From Collinsella sp. (GTDB lineage: Bacteria; Actinomycetota; Coriobacteriia; Coriobacteriales; Coriobacteriaceae), in contig JAIHTM010000061.1 of the NCBI GenBank assembly GCA_022713905.1, forward strand, positions 1 to 11,775: a stretch of DNA of 11,775 bases. Direction: 5' to 3'. Below the pieces are notes generated by a model. That model did no database searches, was not told the origin of the DNA, and worked only from the letters and a program-made list of their open reading frames with translations. Shown piece after piece: positions 6,097-11,775 of this stretch. Each line of letters starts with the position of its first letter. Positions within the stretch are counted from its first letter, which is position 1. The position numbers were made by a program, and so were the translations under genes.

Positions 6097-7500
6097 GTGA
6101 ACCGCACCAAAATCGCGCAGCTCTATGCCGATGCCGAGTCGCTCGGCGGCCAGACCGTCACCGTCGCCGGCTGGGTCAAGTCCGTCCGCGACATGAAGAA
6201 CTTTGGCTTTGTTACGCTCAACGACGGCAGCTGCTTCCGCGACCTGCAGGTCGTCATGAACCGCGAGGCACTCGACAACTACGACGAGATCGCCCATCAA
6301 AACGTCTCGGCCGCACTCATTTGCACCGGCACCGTCAAGCTGACCCCCGATGCGCCCCAGCCTTTCGAGCTTTCTGCCACCTCCATCGAGGTCGAGGGCA
6401 CGAGCGCCCCGGATTACCCGCTGCAGAAGAAGCGCGCAACCGTCGAGTTCCTGCGCACCCAGCAGCACCTGCGCCCGCGCACCAACCTGTTCCGCGCCGT
6501 GTTCCGCATCCGCTCTGTCGCGGCTGCCGCCATCCACCGCTTCTTCCAGGAGCAGGGCTTTGTCTACGTCAACACCCCCATCATCACCACGAGTGACTGC
6601 GAGGGCGCCGGCGAGATGTTCCGCGTGACCACGCTCGACCCCAAAAATCCGCCCCTCACCGAGTCCGGCGAGGTCGACTGGAGCCAGGACTTCTTTGGCA
6701 AGCATGCGAGCCTCACCGTGTCCGGCCAGCTCAATGCCGAGAACTTTGCCATGGCCTTTGGCGACGTGTACACCTTTGGCCCCACCTTCCGCGCCGAAAA
6801 CTCCAACACCACGCGCCACGCCGCCGAGTTTTGGATGATCGAGCCCGAGATGGCCTTCGCCGACCTCAACGACTACATGGACAACGCCGAGGCCATGCTC
6901 AAGTACGTCCTTAAGGACGTTATGGCCACCTGCCCCGACGAGCTCAATATGCTCAACAAGTTTGTGGACAAGGGTCTGCTCGAGCGCCTGGACCATGTCG
7001 CCAACTCCGACTTCGCCCGCGTCACCTATACCGAGGCCGTCGAAATCCTGGAGCAGGCCGTCGCCGCCGGTCACAAGTTTGACTATCCCGTGAGCTGGGG
7101 CATCGACCTGCAAACCGAGCACGAGCGTTTCCTGACCGAGGAACACTTTAAGCGACCGACTTTTGTGACCGACTACCCGGCCGAGATCAAGGCCTTCTAC
7201 ATGCGCATGAACAACGACGGCAAGACCGTCGCCGCCGCCGACTGCCTGGTGCCGGGCATCGGCGAGATCATCGGTGGCTCCCAGCGCGAGGAGCGCCTGG
7301 ATCTGCTCGAGGCCCGCATCAAGGACCTGGGTATGAATCCCGAGCAGTACAAGTACTACCTTGACCTGCGCCGCTACGGTTCCTGCAAGCACGCCGGCTA
7401 CGGTCTGGGCTTCGAGCGCTTGGTCATGTATCTGACCGGCGTGGGCAACATCCGCGACGTCCTGCCGCACCCGCGCACCGTGGGCAACGCCGACTTCTAA
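6097..7500 (+). CDS. asnS: Asparaginyl-tRNA synthetase
   Basis: This encodes a 467-residue class IIb synthetase that charges tRNA-Asn with asparagine in the cytoplasm. The length nearly equals E. coli AsnS (466), and the recalled sequence aligns along its whole length. The N-terminal OB-fold anticodon-binding domain spans about residues 20-105. The catalytic domain contains TVSGQLN (207-213), motif 2 in FRAENSNTTRHAAEFW (231-246), GIGEIIGGSQREER (387-400) and motif 3 in GYGLGFERL (434-442). SGQLN and the FRAEN(S)NTxRH pattern with IIGGSQREER fit AsnS rather than AspS. The start is the GTG at 6097, which gives an N-terminus like that of E. coli AsnS. Terminators on both sides make it a single-gene unit. 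Its presence implies direct charging of tRNA-Asn, though the indirect GatCAB route may also exist. Confidence 0.97.
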   Translation: MNRTKIAQLYADAESLGGQTVTVAGWVKSVRDMKNFGFVTLNDGSCFRDLQVVMNREALDNYDEIAHQNVSAALICTGTVKLTPDAPQPFELSATSIEVEGTSAPDYPLQKKRATVEFLRTQQHLRPRTNLFRAVFRIRSVAAAAIHRFFQEQGFVYVNTPIITTSDCEGAGEMFRVTTLDPKNPPLTESGEVDWSQDFFGKHASLTVSGQLNAENFAMAFGDVYTFGPTFRAENSNTTRHAAEFWMIEPEMAFADLNDYMDNAEAMLKYVLKDVMATCPDELNMLNKFVDKGLLERLDHVANSDFARVTYTEAVEILEQAVAAGHKFDYPVSWGIDLQTEHERFLTEEHFKRPTFVTDYPAEIKAFYMRMNNDGKTVAAADCLVPGIGEIIGGSQREERLDLLEARIKDLGMNPEQYKYYLDLRRYGSCKHAGYGLGFERLVMYLTGVGNIRDVLPHPRTVGNADF

Positions 7501-7546
7501 TCGTCGAACGCTAGCTCGCGTCGCCACACGCCAACGCTCATCGCAC

Positions 7547-7582
7547 AAGCGTCTCTCGACATCGGTCGAGAGACGCTTTTTT
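7547..7582 (+). terminator. Strong rho-independent terminator of asnS
   Basis: A perfect 14-base-pair stem (7547-7560 with 7565-7578) closes an ATCG tetraloop and runs into a T tract ending at 7582. It lies 46 bases after the asnS stop codon. Confidence 0.95.
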
Positions 7583-7758
7583 CAACAGCATCCGTCAAGC
7601 TTTTGGCAAGTTTTTGGTCAGTTGAGCAGGGCTGTTGAAAACTCGACCCGCCGTTTGCCGACGACTACCGACCGCCCAGAGCGCCCTGCGCCCCTGGAAA
7701 AGCCCCGCGTCCTAGGCTCCATACCGTCGCCACCCAAAACGGAAAGGACGTGAGCACC

Positions 7759-8544
7759 ATGACCGAAGCCGCTGTTGAAACCTACGACACCACGACGAGG
7801 GGCGCCGCCTCAATGGCAGCCTATCGCGCCGTTCGTATCCTGCAGCTCTTGAGCGAAAACACCGGCGAAGACAAGGCCATGCTTTCCGATGAGCTGATCC
7901 GGCGCCTCGCCCATCCCGACGACCCCGCCCGCATGCCCATCTCGGCGGCGCGGCGCAGCATCTACACCGCCATCTCCGCGCTTCGCCATGCCGGATACGA
8001 AATTGAGTACAAACGCGGCGTGGGCTACAAACTTCTTACCCGTCCGCTCACCGATGAAGAGATCATCCGGCTCCACGGTATGGTCATGCGCAACCGCTCC
8101 ACGCCTATCGCTATCCGCAAGAGCATGGCGCAGCACTTAGTTGCCATGGCGAGCGCCGACGTTCGCGGCTACCTCGATACACCCGAACCCGCTCCAAGCG
8201 CAGGCAGCAAGGCTACCAAGGCAACACGCACGCCCATCAAGCGCATCGACACGTGCGAGCTCGTCGAGCAGGCCATCGACCACGGAACCACGGTGAGTTT
8301 TGATATTTCGAGCGTCACGACACGCGGCGAAACCGAAGCAGCACGGATGACACTCCGTCCCTTTGCCATCAGGCAGCGCGATGGCATCTCGTATCTGCTG
8401 GGAACGGTCTACGACGCCCGAGGCACCGACGATACGCTGCGTACCGTCGAGATCGCCCGTATGAGAAACGTCAGCACACGTCTCCTCGACGGCAAGAAGC
8501 TCTTCGCCGCCCCGGACGAGGACGACACCCCCTCCGCCGCATAA
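7759..8544 (+). CDS. Transcriptional regulator with winged helix and WYL-like domain
   Basis: This encodes a 261-residue cytoplasmic protein. Residues 22-95 look like a winged helix: helices around YRAVRILQLLSE and ARRSIYTAISALRHAGY, then the wing EIEYKRGVGYKLL (81-93). A helical stretch (98-138) and a low-complexity linker (142-160) follow. The C-terminal half (162-245) has the pattern of a diverged WYL domain: LRPFAIRQRDGISYLLGTVYD (199-219), where SYLLG replaces the usual WYLVG, followed by TVEIARMRNVS (229-239) like the conserved Arg-Ile strand. WYL proteins are usually regulators that sense a small ligand or nucleic acid. The ATG at 7759 is preferred because AAGGA lies 10 bases upstream; the GTG at 7750 is too close to that site. 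No clear promoter was found in 7583-7758. The ABC importer begins 160 bases downstream under its own promoter; control of it is only a guess. Confidence 0.75.
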   Translation: MTEAAVETYDTTTRGAASMAAYRAVRILQLLSENTGEDKAMLSDELIRRLAHPDDPARMPISAARRSIYTAISALRHAGYEIEYKRGVGYKLLTRPLTDEEIIRLHGMVMRNRSTPIAIRKSMAQHLVAMASADVRGYLDTPEPAPSAGSKATKATRTPIKRIDTCELVEQAIDHGTTVSFDISSVTTRGETEAARMTLRPFAIRQRDGISYLLGTVYDARGTDDTLRTVEIARMRNVSTRLLDGKKLFAAPDEDDTPSAA

Positions 8545-8613
8545 GACCCTCCACCGCCCATTCGACTACCCGTACCGCCCATCCGATTCTGTATTAAAAA
8601 ACCCGCCAGGCTG

Positions 8614-8641
8614 TTGTAAAAATGGACATCAGCGCTACTAT
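8614..8641 (+). promoter_or_regulatory. Promoter of the ABC importer
   Basis: TTGTAA (8614-8619) and TACTAT (8636-8641) are 16 bases apart; TATAGT at 8639-8644 is an alternative -10. Transcription would start near 8648. Confidence 0.5.
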
Positions 8642-8646
8642 AGTTC

Positions 8647-8672
8647 CACTTGCACTTTGTCCCAGTGCAGTG
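8647..8672 (+). promoter_or_regulatory. Hairpin at the 5' end of the importer mRNA
   Basis: The bases CACT-T-GCACT and AGTGCAGTG form nine pairs with one bulged T (8651) around the loop TTGTCCC. It begins at or next to the predicted transcription start, so it would cap the 5' end of the mRNA. It could stabilise the message or take part in regulation. No known riboswitch fold was recognised, and the leader of under 60 bases is too short for a T-box. Confidence 0.45.
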
Positions 8673-8704
8673 TTTCCAGCCATTTTTATACTGGGGGTAA
8701 TGAT

Positions 8705-9685
8705 ATGAAGGACATCACCATCAGCCGCAGGAGCCTTCTGGTCTCCGCCGGCCTGCTCGCACTCGCCCCGCTCGCCGGATGCGGCGGCAACTCTGGTTCC
8801 GGCTCTGCTGCCGCCGGTTCCGACTACACCATCGGCGTTCTGCAGCTCACCGAGCACTCCGCACTCGATGCCGCCAACGACGGCTTTGTCAAGGCCATCA
8901 AGGAGAGCGGCCTTAAGGTCAAGATCGACCAGAAGAACGCCCAGAACGACCAGTCCACGTGTAAGTCCATTGCCGACAAGTTTGTGGGCGACAACGTCAA
9001 CCTGATTTATGCCATCGCCACGCCCGCCGCGCAGGCTGCCGCCGGCGCCACGGCCGATATCCCCATCGTGGGCTGTGCCATCACCGACTACGCCGCCTCC
9101 GGCCTGGTCCAGGACAACGACAAGCCGGGCACCAACGTCACGGGCGCTTCCGACCTCACCCCGGTCGCCGAGCAGCTCGAGATGATGCAGAAGGTCCTGC
9201 CCGACGTTAAAAAGGTCGGCCTGCTCTACTGCACCGCCGAGTCCAACTCCGACGTCCAGATCAAGGCCGCCAAGAAGGAACTCGACAAGCTGGGCCTCGA
9301 GTACACCGATTTCACCGTCTCGAGCTCCAACGAGATTCAGTCCGTCGTCGAGTCTGCCGTGGGCAAGGTCGACGCGCTGTACTCCCCCACCGACAACACC
9401 ATCGCCGCGGGCGCCTCGCAGGTGGGCCAGATCTGCAAGGAGAACAAGCTTCCCTTCGTGACTGGCGAGGAGGGCATGTGCATGGCCGGCGGCCTGTTCA
9501 CCCTCTCCATCAATTACGAGGATCTGGGCTACGCCGCGGGCGAGATGGCCGTCAAGATTCTGAAGGGCGAGGCCAAGCCCGAAGACATGCCTATCAAGCA
9601 CCTCTCGAGCAAGGACCTGGTCGTCGTCAAGAACGACGAGATGGCCGAGGCCCTGGGCATCGACCTTTCCGCTCTGGACGCGTAA
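8705..9685 (+). CDS. ABC importer substrate-binding lipoprotein, TrpX-like (COG2984)
   Basis: This encodes a 326-residue lipoprotein. The N-terminus has a twin-arginine-like SRRSLL (7-12), a hydrophobic stretch and the lipobox LAGC, so Cys26 would be lipidated and the protein held on the outer face of the membrane. A Gly/Ser/Ala-rich tether leads into a two-lobed periplasmic-binding fold: YTIGVLQLTEHSALD and NLIYAIATPAAQAA in lobe one, then KKVGLLYCTAESNS and VDALYSPTDNTIA in lobe two. These patterns are typical of the ABC_sub_bind family (PF04392), whose studied members include streptococcal TrpX for aromatic amino acids. The ATG at 8705 has GGGGG seven bases upstream; the longer reading frame would lie inside the leader hairpin. 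The matching permease and ATPase follow after a 203-base gap with a weak terminator, which could give excess binding protein. The ligand is unknown. Confidence 0.9.
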   Translation: MKDITISRRSLLVSAGLLALAPLAGCGGNSGSGSAAAGSDYTIGVLQLTEHSALDAANDGFVKAIKESGLKVKIDQKNAQNDQSTCKSIADKFVGDNVNLIYAIATPAAQAAAGATADIPIVGCAITDYAASGLVQDNDKPGTNVTGASDLTPVAEQLEMMQKVLPDVKKVGLLYCTAESNSDVQIKAAKKELDKLGLEYTDFTVSSSNEIQSVVESAVGKVDALYSPTDNTIAAGASQVGQICKENKLPFVTGEEGMCMAGGLFTLSINYEDLGYAAGEMAVKILKGEAKPEDMPIKHLSSKDLVVVKNDEMAEALGIDLSALDA

Positions 9686-9754
9686 TGCTATACGCGGCAT
9701 GCGTCTAGAGCCCGTGCTCGCGCTTTAGCCGCGTTATTCAATATCTGAGCCACA

Positions 9755-9793
9755 GGGGCGGGCGCTGTAGACCGGCGTCCGCCCTGCTTGTTT
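9755..9793 (+). terminator. Leaky terminator or attenuator inside the importer operon
   Basis: A ten-base-pair GC-rich stem with one G-U pair (9756-9765 with 9775-9784) and a nine-base loop is followed by the T-rich but imperfect TGCTTGTTT. It sits 70 bases after the binding-protein stop codon. It would let some polymerases through to the permease, or protect the 3' end of the binding-protein message. Confidence 0.55.
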
Positions 9794-9888
9794 CAGGTAA
9801 AACAAAACGTCTGTCCGCAGCTCTTCTATGCATTGTTACCGCTATTATGGTGAATCACGTGTCCACCCTATCCTAGGAGGTATGAAGC

Positions 9889-10812
9889 ATGCTCATTGCA
9901 TTGCAGGGCGCCGTTTCGCAGGGCGTCCTCTGGGGCATTATGGTGCTTGGCGTGTTTATCACGTTCCGCCTGCTCGACATTCCCGATATGACCTGCGACG
10001 GCAGCTTTGCCCTCGGCGGCTGCGTCTGCGCTGTGCTCATCGTCAATAACAACGTCGACCCGCTGCTCGCCGTGCTGGCCGGTATGTGCGCCGGCGCCAT
10101 CGCGGGTGCCGTCACGGGCATTTTGACCACCGTCTTCGAGATTCCCGCGATCCTCGCCGGAATCCTCACCCAGATCAGCCTGTGGTCCATCAACCTGCGC
10201 ATCATGGGCAAGTCCAATACGCCAATTCTTGCCAAGGGCACCGTGTTCTCGGCCGTCAGCAATATGACCGGTCTGCCGCAGTCCACCGTTGCCATCATCT
10301 TGGGCATCCTGCTCGCCGTGGCTATCGTTGCCATCCTGTATTGGTTCTTTGGCACCGAGATCGGCTCGGCGCTGCGCGCCACCGGCAACAACGAGTACAT
10401 GATCCGCGCTCTGGGCGTCAACACCAACTCCACCAAGATGATCGCCCTCGTGCTCTCCAACGCCCTCATCGGCCTTTCGGGCGCGCTTATCTGCCAGAGC
10501 CAGAAGTATGCCGACATTGGTATGGGCACCGGTGCCATCGTTATCGGTCTTGCCGCCATTGTTATCGGTGAGGTGCTCGGCCGTCTGCTGCCCGGCGGCC
10601 TCACGCAGTTTAGCGTCCGTCTTGCCTCCGCCGTCTTTGGCTCCGTGGTATACTTCCTTATCCGCGCCATCGTGCTGCAGTTGGGCATGGACGCCAACGA
10701 CATGAAGTTGCTCTCCGCCGTGATCGTCGCCGTGGCCCTGTGCGTGCCCGTGGTTTGGGAGCGCTATAAGCTCCGCAGCTCCTACACGAAGGGGGATGAG
10801 GCAGATGCTTAA
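9889..10812 (+). CDS. ABC importer permease, TrpY-like (COG4120)
   Basis: This encodes a 307-residue integral membrane protein of the branched-chain/LIV-type permease superfamily. Hydrophobic segments cover about residues 10-30, 40-52, 57-80, 84-104, 133-154, 184-202, 213-230, 244-264 and 274-290, so eight or nine membrane spans. The family marks are FRLLDIPDMTCDGSFALGG (26-44) and the cytoplasmic loop GSALRATGNNEYMIRALGV (159-177), which contacts the ATPase. The start is certain: AGGAGGT lies seven bases before the ATG at 9889. An earlier ATG at 9882 is in another frame. The gene overlaps the ATPase start by eight bases. Its length is normal for COG4120. Whether it works as a homodimer cannot be seen, but no second permease gene is present, so a homodimer is expected. 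Confidence 0.92.
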   Translation: MLIALQGAVSQGVLWGIMVLGVFITFRLLDIPDMTCDGSFALGGCVCAVLIVNNNVDPLLAVLAGMCAGAIAGAVTGILTTVFEIPAILAGILTQISLWSINLRIMGKSNTPILAKGTVFSAVSNMTGLPQSTVAIILGILLAVAIVAILYWFFGTEIGSALRATGNNEYMIRALGVNTNSTKMIALVLSNALIGLSGALICQSQKYADIGMGTGAIVIGLAAIVIGEVLGRLLPGGLTQFSVRLASAVFGSVVYFLIRAIVLQLGMDANDMKLLSAVIVAVALCVPVVWERYKLRSSYTKGDEADA

Positions 10813-11599
10813 GCTCTCGCACGTCAAGAAGACCTTTAACAAGGGCACCGTCACCGAGAAGCGCGCGCTCACCGGCGTCGACCTCACCCTGAATGACGGC
10901 GACTTTGTAACCGTGATCGGCGGCAATGGCGCCGGCAAGTCCACGCTGCTCAACATGATCGCCGGCGTGTACCCGCTCGATTCGGGCGTTATTGAGCTCG
11001 ACGGCACCGACATCTCGCGCCTGAGCGAGTCGCAGCGCGCCAAGTACCTGGGCCGCGTGTTTCAGGACCCCATGCGCGGTACCGCTGCCGACATGCAAAT
11101 CGCCGAGAACCTGGCCCTCGCCAAGCGTCGCGGCCAGCGTCGCGGCCTTTCGTGGGGCGTCACCAAGGCCGAGAAAGATGAGTACGTTGAGCTGCTCAAG
11201 CGCCTGGACCTTGGTCTGGACACGCGTCTCAACGCCAAGGTCGGCCTGCTCTCGGGCGGCCAGCGCCAGGCACTCACCCTGCTGATGGCCACGCTCACCA
11301 GGCCGCGCCTGCTGCTGCTCGACGAGCACACCGCGGCCCTCGACCCCAAGACGGCCTCTAAGGTGCTCAACCTAACCGAGGAGATCGTCGACGAGAACCA
11401 CCTGACCACGCTCATGGTCACGCACAACATGAACGACGCCATCCGTCTGGGCAACCGTCTGATCATGATGCACGAAGGCCACGTGATCTACGACGTGGCA
11501 GGCGATGAGAAGAAGTCGCTCACCGTAGCCGACCTGCTGCAGAAGTTCGAGGAGGTCTCGGGCGGCGAGCTCGCCAACGACCGCATGCTGCTGAGCTAA
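10805..11599 (+). CDS. ABC importer ATP-binding protein, TrpZ-like (COG1101)
   Basis: This encodes a 264-residue cytoplasmic ATPase that powers the importer. All landmarks are intact: Walker A GGNGAGKST (39-47), Q-loop Gln87 in VFQDP, signature LSGGQRQ (149-155), Walker B LLLLDEHTAALD (169-180) with catalytic Glu174, and H-loop His207 in VTHNM. EHTAALDP in place of EPTSALDP is characteristic of the COG1101 branch paired with COG4120 permeases. The ATG at 10805 overlaps the permease stop in ATGCTTAA, a sign of translational coupling. The in-frame ATG at 10796 is rejected because GGGGG abuts it with no spacing. The same GGGGG then lies nine bases before 10805. The terminator follows nine bases after the stop, so this is the last gene of the cassette. 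Confidence 0.95.
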   Translation: MLKLSHVKKTFNKGTVTEKRALTGVDLTLNDGDFVTVIGGNGAGKSTLLNMIAGVYPLDSGVIELDGTDISRLSESQRAKYLGRVFQDPMRGTAADMQIAENLALAKRRGQRRGLSWGVTKAEKDEYVELLKRLDLGLDTRLNAKVGLLSGGQRQALTLLMATLTRPRLLLLDEHTAALDPKTASKVLNLTEEIVDENHLTTLMVTHNMNDAIRLGNRLIMMHEGHVIYDVAGDEKKSLTVADLLQKFEEVSGGELANDRMLLS

Positions 11600-11607
11600 C
11601 GACCTAG

Positions 11608-11649
11608 AAAACCACCACAAAGGGGACAGGCACCTTTGTGGTGGTTTTT
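11608..11649. terminator. Strong bidirectional terminator closing the ABC operon
   Basis: A perfect 16-base-pair stem (11608-11623 with 11633-11648) has the nine-base loop GGACAGGCA. T runs follow on the plus strand (TTTTT, 11645-11649), and the A run at the other side gives T's on the minus strand. It would stop the ABC operon and any convergent gene to the right. Confidence 0.95.
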
Positions 11650-11732
11650 GTTAAGGACTAAGAAAACTGCCATGAAAAGACTCCCCCGCCTTGCGTTAGC
11701 CACCGCGTTAATCTGGAAGCGTCGACGCTAAG

Positions 11733-11775
11733 CTACACCGCCGGGCCTTGCAGCCCCGCCGCGTAAACCTTATAT
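11733..11775 (-). CDS. Possible 3' end of a convergent gene (partial)
   Basis: A minus-strand frame enters from the right edge and ends at a TAG (11733-11735). The visible tail is YKVYAAGLQGPAV, with mostly G or C in third codon positions, as in the real genes here. The bidirectional terminator lies 84 bases further along, which fits convergent genes. Thirteen codons cannot identify a family. Confidence 0.3.
   Translation of the reverse strand, partial: YKVYAAGLQGPAV

Noticed and set aside
6076..7548. A 490-codon minus-strand frame opposite asnS
   Set aside because: It is antisense to a fully conserved asparaginyl-tRNA synthetase, and the Val/Gly/Leu/Asp-rich composition is typical of the complementary strand.
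8553..8586. Direct repeat ACCGCCCATYCGA, period 21
   Set aside because: It has only two copies of 13 bases with one mismatch in a C-rich stretch and no other support for function.
8594..9700. A 368-codon minus-strand frame opposite the binding protein
   Set aside because: It is a shadow of the lipoprotein gene, which has a signal peptide, ribosome site and family motifs.
11672..11731. Short plus-strand frame MKRLPRLALA...
   Set aside because: It is about 19 codons with no ribosome site, after a strong terminator and with no family resemblance.
11690..11742. tRNA on the minus strand (GGCGGTGTAGCTTAG resembles a tRNA 5' end)
   Set aside because: There is no T-loop GTTCNANNC box and no acceptor-stem complement at the right distance.

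Overview
The window looks like a chromosomal stretch of a high-GC gut actinobacterium of the class Coriobacteriia, most likely Collinsella or a close relative. This is an inference from GC-rich third codon positions, strong Shine-Dalgarno sites, GTG starts, lipoprotein signals of the ISRRSLL...LAGC type and the style of the intergenic repeats. No phage, transposase gene, CRISPR array, rRNA or tRNA was seen.

The left part is read on the minus strand. It holds a SotB-like major facilitator exporter (58-1254), a ferrous iron transporter in which FeoA is fused to the front of FeoB (1375-3735), and an alpha/beta hydrolase (4209-5108). Between feoB and the hydrolase is a 473-base non-coding region. 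It contains two tandem palindromes over the feoB promoter, a tandem array of imperfect palindromes with an exact 62-base period (3895-4095), and a long inverted repeat (4117-4179). One arm of that inverted repeat recurs just after the sotB stop codon at the left window edge.

Transcription switches to the plus strand between 5109 and 5351. There follow a stand-alone glucose-type PTS EIIA protein (crr-like, 5352-5915), asparaginyl-tRNA synthetase (asnS, 6097-7500), a winged-helix/WYL-like regulator (7759-8544) and a three-gene ABC importer. The importer comprises a lipoprotein binding protein (8705-9685), a permease (9889-10812) and an ATPase (10805-11599, overlapping the permease by 8 bases). 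It resembles the TrpXYZ-type (COG2984/COG4120/COG1101) importers, but its ligand cannot be read from the sequence. A strong bidirectional terminator at 11608-11649 closes the cassette, and the last 43 bases may hold the end of a convergent gene.

The genes are mostly independent units, each with its own promoter or terminator. The protein content is conventional. The most unusual material is non-coding: the 62-base palindrome array, the inverted repeat shared by two gene 3' ends, and the twin palindromes before feoB.
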